This document shows, one piece after another, positions 18,512 to 27,133 of a stretch of DNA of 64,000 bases. The position numbers were made by a program, and so were the translations under genes. The DNA is taken from contig JAFQTX010000018.1 of the NCBI GenBank assembly GCA_017408825.1, positions 1 to 64,000 on the forward strand, written 5' to 3'. The stretch is from Alistipes sp. Lineage in GTDB: Bacteria; Bacteroidota; Bacteroidia; Bacteroidales; Rikenellaceae. How positions within the stretch are numbered: the stretch's first letter is position 1; every line of letters starts with the position of its first letter. The notes below the pieces were generated by a model. That model did not search any database. It had not been told where the DNA came from and worked only from the letters and a program-made list of their open reading frames with translations.

Positions 18512-20915
18512 AACGCTGATGGAGATGCGTCGTCTACTCAGATATGTTGTAATGTTGTTTGTCGTAATCTTTGTTGCGGCCTGTAGCGTTACACGCTCAA
18601 TACCTGAGGGGAGCTATCTGCTTTCGAGAGTAGATATCGAGGCCGACGACGAGACCCCACGTGCGGAGCGTATCACCGAGGAGCGTGACGACCTGCTTAA
18701 GCGTGTGCGTCAGACGCCAAATAAGCGATTCTTGGGTATGAACTTCTATGTGTGGATCTACCAGAAGGCTAACCCCGAGAAGGATAATTGGTGGAATAAC
18801 TTTAAGCGTAAGATTGGCGAGGAGCCAGTGCTGCTCAATAACGACCTTACGCAGCGCTCGATAGATAACCTCGAGGTATATATGCAGACCAAGGGTTACT
18901 TCTCATCGTCGGTGACGTGCGATGTGGATACAACCTCTCGCAAGCGCCGTGCCCACCTTACATATCGTCTTAAGCAGCGTGAGGCGATGCGTATCGAGAG
19001 CATCGACTACGAGTTTCGTGATACGTCGCTACGCCATATAATCTTGGCCGACACCGCTGGCCGTCTCATTAAGCGTGGCGATGTGCTTGATATCACGCTA
19101 CTTGACGAGGAGCGTAACCGCATAGCCTCCTATCTTAACAACTGTGGCTATTTTGACTTCACGGTGAATAATATCACCTATGATGTTGATACCCTCGGAC
19201 TCGATAATCGTGCTCGGGTGAGTATGGTGATCGCACCACGACTTGTCACCTACAACGAGCGAGGTCGTCCGGTATATGAGGATCACTCGGTATATCGTAT
19301 CAGCAAGATAAATATCTATCCTACGTACGATCCTATGTTGCGCTCTACGTCGGGCTTTAGGCCAGGAGCTCATATCGATACGATGTCGTATGGAGGCCTA
19401 AGCATCATCCGTGATGTGGATGCTTCACCACGCCTGCGTGATGAGGTGTTGCGCCGTGTCATTCCATTGCAGCCAAACAGCATCTATCGTTCGAACGAGG
19501 TGCAGGCAACCTATAATGAGCTTATGTCGCTGGGATTGTTCCGAAACACTAAGGTGGGTTTCACACTCTCCGATCAGCCTGAGAGTATGGTGACCTATAT
19601 GGGTGCTGAGCACGATGCTGCGGGAGAGTTTATCGATATCAAGGAGCGCTATCTCGACTGTAATATCTATTGCACGCCGGCGCTTAAGCAGAGTATGAAG
19701 ATTGAGGTTGAGGCCTCGTCTACATCGTCGTTCTACGGACTTAGTGCCACACTCGGTTACACCAATAATAATGTCTTCCGTGGTGCTGAGGCCTTCGATA
19801 TTGCTGCCCGTTTCGGTTTCGAGTTTATGTATGCCCGTGATGTGGCTAAGCGCAGTGCTCAGGAGCTAAATATCACGGCGGGATTGTCGTTCCCTCGTTT
19901 CCTTACGCCCTTCCATGTCTCGTATGGCGATATTGTGTCACAACCACGTACACGCCTTGAGCTGGCGTTCGACTTCCAGAATAGACCCTACTACCGTCGT
20001 AACATCTTCACCGCCCGTTGGGCTTATAGCTGGAGACGTGGTGAGCGCTCGTCATTCGTGTTTCGACCCATAGATATCAACTGGATTGACGTTAAGAGCG
20101 TGGATCAGCAGTTCTTAGCAGATATCGACAACCAGTATCTGCGTACGTCGTTCGAGTCGCAGCTCAATGCAGGTCTTACGGCCTCGTATGTCTATAATAC
20201 CCAGCGTAATAAACTTGACGGCACAAGTACGCTTGTGCGTGCAAACCTCGAGACCTCAGGTAACCTGCTCCAGGGCGTCGAGTCGCTATTCTCACACCAT
20301 GCCGAGGGTAAGGACTACTACGAGATCTTCGGTATTCGCTACTCACAGTATGTTCGTGCCGATGTGAACCTTAGCCACACAGAGGACCTCGGTAATAAGA
20401 TGGCGCTTGCGGGTCGTCTGTTTGCTGGTGTTGGTGTCACGTATGGTAACTCTCGTGGGCGTTCAATACCCTTCGATAGAATGTTCTACTGCGGTGGTGC
20501 TAACTCGATGCGTGGCTGGGTACCTCGCACCTTAGGTCCTGGTAGTGTCACCTCGATGGTCAATACGCTCTATCCCGCTCAGGTGGGCGATATGCGTCTT
20601 GAGGCTAACCTCGAGTTCCGCTTCCCTATATGGTATATCTTCCACGGTGCTCTATTCTTCGATGCGGGTAATGTGTGGTATCTGCGCAAATCGGAGGCCT
20701 CGGTGGGCAACGAAGTATTCCGTTTCAACGACTTCTACAAACAGCTCGGTTTCAACACTGGCCTTGGACTGCGTATAGACGCCACGTTTGTCATCCTGCG
20801 CATCGACTTAGGTCTTCAGCTCCACAACCCTGGTCGTCCTGTTGGCGAGCGCTGGATCCACGACTTCAAGTGGAAGAATATGGCGCTCAACTTTGGCGTG
20901 GGCTATCCGTTCTAA
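18504..20915 (+). CDS. tamL: Outer-membrane assembly lipoprotein TamL (BamA/TamA superfamily)
   Basis: An 803-residue Omp85-family protein. Unlike BamA it starts with a lipoprotein signal whose lipobox is FVAAC (Cys27), the hallmark of TamL in Bacteroidota. Periplasmic POTRA-like repeats (about residues 30-380) come first, then a C-terminal 16-strand barrel with YSWRRGERSSF, the RFFxGG-type segment FYCGGANSMRGW and a terminal aromatic residue (VGYPF). TamL works with a TamB-like protein in envelope assembly; tamB is not adjacent here. Overlap with dapF by 8 bases suggests one transcript. Start could also be the ATG at 18519. Confidence 0.88.
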   Translation: MVKTLMEMRRLLRYVVMLFVVIFVAACSVTRSIPEGSYLLSRVDIEADDETPRAERITEERDDLLKRVRQTPNKRFLGMNFYVWIYQKANPEKDNWWNNFKRKIGEEPVLLNNDLTQRSIDNLEVYMQTKGYFSSSVTCDVDTTSRKRRAHLTYRLKQREAMRIESIDYEFRDTSLRHIILADTAGRLIKRGDVLDITLLDEERNRIASYLNNCGYFDFTVNNITYDVDTLGLDNRARVSMVIAPRLVTYNERGRPVYEDHSVYRISKINIYPTYDPMLRSTSGFRPGAHIDTMSYGGLSIIRDVDASPRLRDEVLRRVIPLQPNSIYRSNEVQATYNELMSLGLFRNTKVGFTLSDQPESMVTYMGAEHDAAGEFIDIKERYLDCNIYCTPALKQSMKIEVEASSTSSFYGLSATLGYTNNNVFRGAEAFDIAARFGFEFMYARDVAKRSAQELNITAGLSFPRFLTPFHVSYGDIVSQPRTRLELAFDFQNRPYYRRNIFTARWAYSWRRGERSSFVFRPIDINWIDVKSVDQQFLADIDNQYLRTSFESQLNAGLTASYVYNTQRNKLDGTSTLVRANLETSGNLLQGVESLFSHHAEGKDYYEIFGIRYSQYVRADVNLSHTEDLGNKMALAGRLFAGVGVTYGNSRGRSIPFDRMFYCGGANSMRGWVPRTLGPGSVTSMVNTLYPAQVGDMRLEANLEFRFPIWYIFHGALFFDAGNVWYLRKSEASVGNEVFRFNDFYKQLGFNTGLGLRIDATFVILRIDLGLQLHNPGRPVGERWIHDFKWKNMALNFGVGYPF

Positions 20916-20999
20916 TCCATAAGTGGTAGTGTTCTATCTGTTGTAATGCTATATGCGCTATCTTACACTCCAGAGTGAAGGAAACAACCTCTAATACAA

Positions 21000-21033
21000 T
21001 GGGGATGGCTAATAAGTAAATTAGTCATCCCCA
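21000..21033. terminator. Hairpin of the dispersed family (copy 2), between convergent genes
   Basis: TGGGGATGGCTAAT (21000-21013) pairs with ATTAGTCATCCCCA (21020-21033) around AAGTAA, with one G-T pair. The core GGCTAAT...ATTAGTCA is the same as in the other copies. An outer CTAATAC/GTATTAG pair (20991 and 21041 regions) extends it. It sits between tamL and a minus-strand gene and probably ends both transcripts. Confidence 0.7.
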
Positions 21034-21055
21034 TCTGCTTTAGTATTAGGCTCTA

Positions 21056-21403
21056 TTATAGGTGCTGTTTGTAGATACCTCTATAAATTAGAGCAAAGAT
21101 TATGAGTATCAATCCATTAAGAATGATGTAGAATGGGATGCTGAAATCGAAAAACGCAAACACAAAGTTTACGGCAATCTGAAGTGTCGAAGCCAGCCAC
21201 GATGCTACACGTAGCAGCACCGAGCCACGCTCATCCTTTGACTCAAGGCCGAGGGCTAAGAATAGCGGAATACCGATAGCAACAAACGAGCCTATTGTGA
21301 CAATAAGACGTACGCTCTCATAGCCACTAATGCAGTAGCAGCCGTAGGCAAGCAGTGCTGCAAGAGCAAACGCAATGATGCTCTTAAAGATATCAACTCT
21401 CAT
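21056..21403 (-). CDS. Small four-helix membrane protein
   Basis: A 115-residue protein with four predicted membrane helices (about residues 8-26, 33-52, 62-85 and 90-108) and short loops; a charged loop SKDERGS separates helices two and three. I do not recognise the family. It is the last gene of the minus-strand operon that begins at 23951, five bases after the GYF-domain gene, so a role in the same membrane-associated assembly is plausible. Confidence 0.7.
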   Translation of the reverse strand: MRVDIFKSIIAFALAALLAYGCYCISGYESVRLIVTIGSFVAIGIPLFLALGLESKDERGSVLLRVASWLASTLQIAVNFVFAFFDFSIPFYIILNGLILIIFALIYRGIYKQHL

Positions 21404-21408
21404 ACTCT

Positions 21409-21744
21409 CTACTTATTAGCGTTAGACAATAGCACGAGCTTCATCACCTCGGGAACATCGCCAGCACGCCTCCACGCCGTAAGTGCACGGTGCCATACGA
21501 GGGTCTCGGCATTAACCTTGCCCTGTGCGGCGAGCTGCTTAAGCTCCTCATCGTTAAGAGGACCAGCCTGAGCGCCATCAACCACAACGTAGTATTCGCG
21601 CTTTGGCTCTGGTATGGGATTTCCAGCACCAGGGAGTGCCATATTGCCAATAGCCTGGTTCATCGTAGTTATCATCTGCTGAGCTACGGCCATACTCATA
21701 CCAAACTCCATAAGTCGCTCGATTGAGCTAAAATCGTTGTTCAT
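21409..21744 (-). CDS. GYF_2-domain protein
   Basis: A 111-residue soluble protein. Its second half (about residues 48-104) is a GYF_2-type domain: YYVVVDGAQAGPLNDEEL, then LVWHRALTAWRRAGDV, closely matching the C-terminal domain of the neighbouring SPFH protein (YYVAVNGQQSGPYSVAQL; MVWKQGMAAW). The N-terminal half is a helical segment (MEFGMSMAVAQQMITTMNQA). GYF-like domains bind proline-rich peptides in other systems; the SPFH partner ends in a proline-rich tail. Pairing of the two is inference. Confidence 0.75.
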   Translation of the reverse strand: MNNDFSSIERLMEFGMSMAVAQQMITTMNQAIGNMALPGAGNPIPEPKREYYVVVDGAQAGPLNDEELKQLAAQGKVNAETLVWHRALTAWRRAGDVPEVMKLVLLSNANK

Positions 21745-21765
21745 ACACCTATATAGTATTAAGGG

Positions 21766-23115
21766 TTAAAATGCTGGAGGTACAGGTGGCACGGGAGGTG
21801 TGGCTGGTGCAAATATTGCTGCAAGCTCTGCAACGTTAGAGGCCATATCCCAAGCAGCCATTCCCTGCTTCCATACCATTGACTGAGGTGTAAACTGTCC
21901 TGCTGCGGCATACTGCTGAAGCTGAGCCACGCTGTAAGGACCGCTCTGCTGACCATTTACTGCCACGTAGTACTGCGATGTTGGTGCTGGAGGAGGCGTG
22001 TTCATTGCCTGCTGCATAGTGCCACCCATCTGGTTCATCATGCCTGCCATCTGGCCACCAAGAGCGCCACCCATCATCATACCTGTCATCATACCTGCGG
22101 GGTTCATACCGCCACCGCCACCCATATTGGTCATCGAGCCAAGACTCTGCATACCTGTGCGCATAACCTCGGTCTGCTGGTCGAGGGCGTGAGCACCCAT
22201 AAAGTTGGTCTCGGTCTGAAGGCGCTGAGCACGCTGAGCCTCCTCACGTTGGATGCGGAGGGTCTCCTCCATATTCTGAGCGTTGATGCGCTGGGTATCC
22301 TGCAAGTTCTGGATGCTAATGTCGGTCTGTGCTGTGATAGTCTTCTCCTGCTGTGCGGCAGTCACTCGGCGAAGCTCGGTGTAGCCATCGCTCTCCTTGT
22401 CCACATCGATAGTTGCCACGTCGAAGCGCTTAACGGCGATGCCGAAGTCGTCAGCAAGGTCGGCCTTGACCTTCTCTAAGATGATGTCGCTGATGTCGGC
22501 AATGCGACGCTCGATCTGGAGCACAGGAATCTGATAGTCGGTAGGTGCGTTGGCCACGATGCTCTTCACTCGCTTAACCACAGCATCCTTAATCTGGGTG
22601 TTGAGATCCTCGAGGCTGAAGTTTATAAGACGATGCTTCTTGATGAAGTCTTTGTAATCGACGATGTTGAATGTCAGAGTACCACGCACCGACATTGGCA
22701 CGCCAAAGTCGAGGAATCGTGGGTCGTACACGTCGAAGTATGGCACACCAAACTTGATCTGAACAACGCCAGCAAGGTTGATGAAGTATACCTCGGCCTG
22801 GAAAGGTGTGTCGCCACCATATGCCAATCCGATGATGCTCGAGAGCACTGGGAAGTTGGCAGTCTTGATAGTCTCGTCGAATGGACCCTCGATGAAGTCC
22901 TGCATCGAGCCATCCTTCTGCTTGTAGACAAAGACAGCTACCTCGCCATCCTTGACACGCAATGAGCTGCCCCAGCGTATAGCATTCTCACGAGTTGTTG
23001 TGTTGGCCTCGCCCGAGGGACGCCATTTCCACACCAAATATTCGGGCTCGTCGCAGCGAATGACATTCATCATTCCGCCGTTGCCCTTTTTATTACCAAT
23101 ACCAAATAGTGCCAT
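21766..23115 (-). CDS. SPFH-domain protein with C-terminal GYF_2 domain
   Basis: A 449-residue protein of the YdjI-like ('virion core protein') SPFH group. Residues about 15-270 form the SPFH region (PEYLVWKWRP, IEGPFDETIKTANFPVLSSI, VRGTLTFNIVDYKDFI, FGIAVKRFDVATIDVDKES). A charged helical stretch (about 275-320) follows, then a glycine/methionine-rich linker (about 335-375), then a GYF_2 domain (about 379-435) and a proline-rich end. SPFH proteins build large rings at membranes; in Bacillus subtilis YdjI helps recruit the membrane-stress protein PspA. It follows the zinc-ribbon gene by 11 bases. Confidence 0.85.
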   Translation of the reverse strand: MALFGIGNKKGNGGMMNVIRCDEPEYLVWKWRPSGEANTTTRENAIRWGSSLRVKDGEVAVFVYKQKDGSMQDFIEGPFDETIKTANFPVLSSIIGLAYGGDTPFQAEVYFINLAGVVQIKFGVPYFDVYDPRFLDFGVPMSVRGTLTFNIVDYKDFIKKHRLINFSLEDLNTQIKDAVVKRVKSIVANAPTDYQIPVLQIERRIADISDIILEKVKADLADDFGIAVKRFDVATIDVDKESDGYTELRRVTAAQQEKTITAQTDISIQNLQDTQRINAQNMEETLRIQREEAQRAQRLQTETNFMGAHALDQQTEVMRTGMQSLGSMTNMGGGGGMNPAGMMTGMMMGGALGGQMAGMMNQMGGTMQQAMNTPPPAPTSQYYVAVNGQQSGPYSVAQLQQYAAAGQFTPQSMVWKQGMAAWDMASNVAELAAIFAPATPPVPPVPPAF

Positions 23116-23126
23116 AATATTATTTG

Positions 23127-23951
23127 TTATCTATTAAATAGTGATGAGAAGAAGCCACGCTTCTTTCCTGCACCCTCATCATAGAACTTAAAGTAGGGCT
23201 CAAAGGCCTTGTCGTTAGCAAAGCTTATCTTAGCCTTATTGATACAGCTTGTGTATAGCTCCCAGTATGCAAAGCTCAAGTCCTCCTGCTCCAAGCGGTT
23301 GTTGTATCCATCCTTGCAACCAGTAGGATTGCATATTGGCTGGATAGTGGTTAGCATACCGAGAAGCTCCGAGCGAGTGTTAGGTACGTTGAACGAACGA
23401 ATGGCTGTAGCCTTGTCCATTGCTCTCTTCTCGTTGAGCTCTGCAATAGCCTCTTTGAGGTCATCTTCATCAATAGAACTCCATATCCACTTTGAGTCTG
23501 CGCGCTTATCCTTACGACGTATCATCTCATCGTATCGCTGGTCGATAGCATCAAGGCGATCGTATAGCTTGTCCATTGCCATAGCGCTGTCCTCGTTGAA
23601 GGCGTAGCCACACTCAACGCAAGCTGCCATACCAGTTGTCACGATAGCACCACAAGCAGGACATTTGCGAATATCACCAAACTTATTCGACTTTGGAGCT
23701 GCGCTCTGAGCTGCAGCTGCTGGCATAGGTGGCGCCATATTTGGTATAGGTGGCATTGCCTGTGCTGCAGCCTGATTTCTTGCGTTCATAGCCTCGTAAA
23801 GGCGTGATTGTAGTACCATCTCAAACTCGTCGAGGTCGATACCCTCAGCCTCTGCGTTGCGATAGAGAATCTGCTTCTCCTTCTCTGAAAGGTTTCCATC
23901 AGCCAAAGCGGCGTTAATAAGGCCTTCTATGCGCTCATCATACATACCCAT
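23127..23951 (-). CDS. Zinc-ribbon protein, first gene of the SPFH operon
   Basis: A 274-residue soluble protein. An N-terminal helical region (AALADGNLSEKEKQILYRNA) looks like a SHOCT/TerB-type segment, followed by a proline/alanine linker (about residues 60-90) and a zinc ribbon with CPACG and CVECG (about residues 98-117). The C-terminal half is helical with no recognised motif and ends in basic RGFFSSLFNR. The combination of zinc-ribbon protein plus SPFH protein resembles YdjG-YdjI of Bacillus, though the sequences are not obviously the same. A promoter and a 5'-end hairpin precede it. Confidence 0.75.
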   Translation of the reverse strand: MGMYDERIEGLINAALADGNLSEKEKQILYRNAEAEGIDLDEFEMVLQSRLYEAMNARNQAAAQAMPPIPNMAPPMPAAAAQSAAPKSNKFGDIRKCPACGAIVTTGMAACVECGYAFNEDSAMAMDKLYDRLDAIDQRYDEMIRRKDKRADSKWIWSSIDEDDLKEAIAELNEKRAMDKATAIRSFNVPNTRSELLGMLTTIQPICNPTGCKDGYNNRLEQEDLSFAYWELYTSCINKAKISFANDKAFEPYFKFYDEGAGKKRGFFSSLFNR

Positions 23952-24009
23952 AATTGTAGTTGTTTTTTTTGGTTTATACTATTTAGGATAAATTAGACTA
24001 TCTCAATAG

Positions 24010-24036
24010 GTGTCTTCCTCGGCTTGAGGAAAACAC
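24010..24036 (-). promoter_or_regulatory. Hairpin at the predicted 5' end of the SPFH-operon mRNA
   Basis: On the minus strand GTGTTTTCCTC pairs with GAGGAAGACAC (one G-T pair) around a 5-base loop, 11 bp. Predicted transcription start is near 24040, so the stem would begin within about five bases of the mRNA 5' end. No T run follows, arguing against a terminator. A 5' hairpin of this kind can protect mRNA from decay; that role is inferred. Confidence 0.6.
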
Positions 24037-24046
24037 TCTACTAAGA

Positions 24047-24078
24047 CAAATTTACTAACTATTACCCTAAATGACAAA
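24047..24078 (-). promoter_or_regulatory. Promoter of the zinc-ribbon/SPFH operon
   Basis: Read on the minus strand: TTTG (24078-24075) and TAAATTTG (24054-24047), 20 bases apart, matching the Bacteroidota consensus. It leaves a ~90-base leader before the start codon at 23951. Confidence 0.75.
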
Positions 24079-24164
24079 CCTCTGAGCTATTTGGCACAAA
24101 GTGGACCGAATTGAACAGAACTGACAGTGAGTCTATGAGCGTCAAGGGGTTCGTGTTGTGATGC

Positions 24165-26186
24165 TTACAGCCCCATCTCCTCGATAAGCCAGCCAGCGCC
24201 ACCCACCTTATCCATAACGAAGAGTACGTAGCGGATGTCGCAGATGATGTTGCGGCAGAGGGTCTCGTCGAACTCGATATCCGACATTGTAGAGAGCCAC
24301 GTGCGGTCGAAGTTGATGCCGATAAGCTCGCCATTGCCGTTGAGTACTGGTGAACCTGAGTTACCTCCTGTGGTGTGGTTTGTGGCGATGAAGCATACTG
24401 GCACGGTGTACTTACCATTCATCGTAACACCCCAGCGGCCATAATCCTTCGTAGCATATACGTCACGTAGGCTCTGAGGAATGTTGTAGTCGTAGATCTC
24501 GGGGTTGTCCTTCTCCATAATACCCTCGAGGGTTGTCTGTGGTAGGTGATACTCACCATCGGCATACTCATAGCCCGCAACCTTGCCATAGGCTACACGT
24601 AGCGTGAGGTTGGCATCGGGGAAGAAGGCACGCTTGGTATCCCACTCCATAAGAGCCTTTACGTATGGGCGGAACCAACGCTCGATGTCGGGGATGTTGC
24701 TGAAGTTGCGATAGGTGTATGGACGGATGCGCTTGAGAATAGGCTGCAGGGCCATCACAAACTCGGTCATTGGATCGTTCATAGCTGCCTCTACGGAGAA
24801 ACCCTCGAGCGAGCCGAGCTTAGTGTTGTCGTACAACCACTCGGCATAGCCCTTAGCGCCACCGTGCATATTGAACAGCGACTTAAGCTCAGGAGAGATA
24901 AACGTACCCTTGGCCTCATACTCGGTGAGCATAGCGATGGCCAACTTGCGGTCTACGTCCATCACAAAGTCCTTGTAGAAGAGCTCTGCTGCGGCCATCT
25001 TCTTCTCGATTGGTGCATCGGCAAAGGCGATGGTGACAACCTGCTGGAGCTCGATGCCACGGATAGTCTCGCTATAAAGCTCGTAGTTGAAATAACCCTC
25101 CTTGTTGCGCTCGTAGGCTGCAGCCAGCGAGTCCAAGAGGTATGCCTTCTCGGGGTTATCACGGCGGAAGCGCTCCTCGTAGGCGAGTTTCTTATCGACA
25201 GTACCCAGACGGTTGATGCCCTTTACCTCGCCCTGCCACTTCTTCCAGGCATTGGCGATGTTGGCGTGCTTAGCAGCATACTGAAGGCGAATCTTTGGTG
25301 ATGTGGCCTGTGCTGCGCCAATGATGTTGAGGCGCTCGGTGCGAAGAGCGATCTTCGTAGGGTCAGAAAGCTCTGAGATGTAGCGTACTGCATCCGATGT
25401 GATATACTCCTGAGTGTTGCCAGGGAAGCCGTAGATCATCGTGAAGTCACCCTCTTTGACACCTGCGGTCGATACCTTGAAGTGGCGTGCAGGCTTGTAT
25501 GGCTTGTTCTGTGCGCTGTACTCTGCAGGCTCGTTAGCCTCGTTTGCATAGATGCGGAATACCGAGAAGTCACCAGTGTGGCGTGGCCAAATCCAGTTGT
25601 CGTTATCGGCACCAAACTTGCCGATAGCCGATGGAGGTGTACCCACTAAGCGCACGTCAGAGAATTCACGATATACAAATAGGTAGTGGATGTTACCGTA
25701 GTACATAGACTCCACCTTAGCCTTATAGCCGATACCCTCGGCTTCAGCCTTGGCTATAATCTCCTTTGCGCTCTCGCCTGCGGCTATACGCTCGGTCACC
25801 TCCTCCATGCGTACGAGGATATGCACCTTAAGGCCTGGGCAGGGGAGCTCCTCGCTGATAGACTTAGCCCAGAAGCCATTGGTGAGGTAGTCGTGCTCGA
25901 CGGTCGAGAGTGCCTGAATGGCATCGTAGCCGCAGTGGTGGTTGGTGAGAAGCAGACCCTTCTCAGAGACAATCTCGCCAGTACAGCCGCCATCAAACAG
26001 CACCACAGCATCCTTGAGCGAGGCTTTGTTGATGGAGTAGATGTCCTCGGCCGAGAGCTTGAAGCCTTTGGCCTTCATATCCTTGATGCGGCTTGCGATA
26101 AGCGAGGGTAGCCACATACCCTTGTCGGCAACTGCCGAGAATGTTGTTGCGCAGAGCAACACAGCGATAAGTAGTAGTCGTTTCAT
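24165..26186 (-). CDS. S46-family dipeptidyl peptidase, DPP11-like
   Basis: A 673-residue exported serine peptidase with a signal peptide (residues 1-20). The S46 chymotrypsin-like triad is visible: His84 in TNHHCG and Ser610 in TGGNSGSP. Eighteen residues after the serine comes Arg628 (INFDRTW). In Porphyromonas gingivalis the equivalent position is Arg in DPP11, which removes dipeptides with Asp or Glu in second place, and Gly in DPP7, which prefers hydrophobic residues; this predicts acidic specificity. Such enzymes feed amino-acid catabolism from the periplasm. It follows maf by 21 bases. Confidence 0.93.
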   Translation of the reverse strand: MKRLLLIAVLLCATTFSAVADKGMWLPSLIASRIKDMKAKGFKLSAEDIYSINKASLKDAVVLFDGGCTGEIVSEKGLLLTNHHCGYDAIQALSTVEHDYLTNGFWAKSISEELPCPGLKVHILVRMEEVTERIAAGESAKEIIAKAEAEGIGYKAKVESMYYGNIHYLFVYREFSDVRLVGTPPSAIGKFGADNDNWIWPRHTGDFSVFRIYANEANEPAEYSAQNKPYKPARHFKVSTAGVKEGDFTMIYGFPGNTQEYITSDAVRYISELSDPTKIALRTERLNIIGAAQATSPKIRLQYAAKHANIANAWKKWQGEVKGINRLGTVDKKLAYEERFRRDNPEKAYLLDSLAAAYERNKEGYFNYELYSETIRGIELQQVVTIAFADAPIEKKMAAAELFYKDFVMDVDRKLAIAMLTEYEAKGTFISPELKSLFNMHGGAKGYAEWLYDNTKLGSLEGFSVEAAMNDPMTEFVMALQPILKRIRPYTYRNFSNIPDIERWFRPYVKALMEWDTKRAFFPDANLTLRVAYGKVAGYEYADGEYHLPQTTLEGIMEKDNPEIYDYNIPQSLRDVYATKDYGRWGVTMNGKYTVPVCFIATNHTTGGNSGSPVLNGNGELIGINFDRTWLSTMSDIEFDETLCRNIICDIRYVLFVMDKVGGAGWLIEEMGL

Positions 26187-26207
26187 AGGTTATTTAGTTT
26201 TAGTTTG

Positions 26208-26822
26208 TTACATATAACACGAGGGTAGCTGCTCGATGAATACCTCGAGCTCACGGCATAGGCGCTGTATGGGTAGTCCCATCACGTTGTAGAACGAGCC
26301 CTCGATAGACTCGATACCCACATATCCTATCCACTCCTGTATGCCGTAGGCTCCCGCCTTGTCCATAGGCTTGAAGTTATCGACATAGTAGTCGATTTGC
26401 TCGTCGGTAAGGGGTGCAAAGCGCACTATGCTACGTGACGAGAAGGTGCGTTCAGCATTAGGCATACGTAGCGTCACGCCAGTTACCACGCTATGCTCCG
26501 AGCCCGACAGGCGAGCGAGTATTGTGCGTGCCTCGTTACCATCCTTTGGCTTGCCAAGTACCTCGCCATCGAGAACCACAATGGTGTCGGCTGTGATAAG
26601 CAGCTCATTATGTTTGAGGGGTTCGGTGTAGGCGTGGCTCTTGAGTGCCGAGAGATAGGGGGCTACCTCCTCGGCCGGAAGTGTTGCGGGGTAGTGTTCG
26701 TCGCACTCAAACTTTGCAGCAAGGCGATATTCGATGCCCGCCGAGCGCAACAACTCACGGCGTCGTGGTGAGGCCGATGCCAGAACTACGTCGAAGGATT
26801 TTAGTTTGTCGTGTAGTAGCAT
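26208..26822 (-). CDS. maf: Maf-family nucleotide pyrophosphatase
   Basis: A 204-residue house-cleaning enzyme that hydrolyses non-canonical or excess nucleoside triphosphates. The N-terminal signature VVLASASPRRRELL, the catalytic region ITADTIVVLDG and DKAGAYGIQEWIG are all present; the last matches the dTTP/UTP-specific (YhdE-type) branch. The gene leads a two-gene unit with the S46 peptidase. Upstream lies an 87-bp tandem duplication that carries two candidate -7 elements facing this gene. Confidence 0.94.
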   Translation of the reverse strand: MLLHDKLKSFDVVLASASPRRRELLRSAGIEYRLAAKFECDEHYPATLPAEEVAPYLSALKSHAYTEPLKHNELLITADTIVVLDGEVLGKPKDGNEARTILARLSGSEHSVVTGVTLRMPNAERTFSSRSIVRFAPLTDEQIDYYVDNFKPMDKAGAYGIQEWIGYVGIESIEGSFYNVMGLPIQRLCRELEVFIEQLPSCYM

Positions 26823-27133
26823 TGTTCGTATATGTATATACTATTCCACAAAAATACAAAAAAGTATCTAATTTCCACTACGCAAAGGTTGCTTCGATGC
26901 ATAAGGTTGTGGAAGTAGTAGCATCATTATGACGCCAAAGATACGAAAAAGTATTGACTTTCCACTACGCAAAAGTTACTTCGATGCATAAGGTTGTAGA
27001 AGTAGTAGCATCATTATGATGCCAAAGATAGGAAATTTTATCGAATATAATTGAAACTATATCTTAAATTGTTAGTATCTTTGTGCTCTGCGAGATTGGT
27101 TGGTTTGGTCAAGATGCTAATAAATAGAGGCTT
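26823..27133. promoter_or_regulatory. Divergent regulatory region between maf and the MATE gene
   Basis: The 311 bases hold no gene. They contain the 87-bp duplication (26854-27027). TATCTTTG occurs on the minus strand at 26943-26936 and again at 27030-27023, one per repeat, both facing maf but lacking a good -33 element. On the plus strand TATCTTTG at 27076-27083 with TTG at 27051-27053 is a candidate promoter for the MATE gene. Confidence 0.6.
26854..27027. repeat. 87-bp tandem duplication
   Basis: Unit 1 (26854-26940) and unit 2 (26941-27027) are directly repeated with a period of exactly 87 bases and about ten mismatches. Each holds TTTCCACTACGCAAA and GATGCATAAGGTTGT, plus a small inverted pair GATGC...GCATC. 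The downstream end of each unit contributes CAAAG(ATA), the reverse of a TATCTTTG element. Confidence 0.85.
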
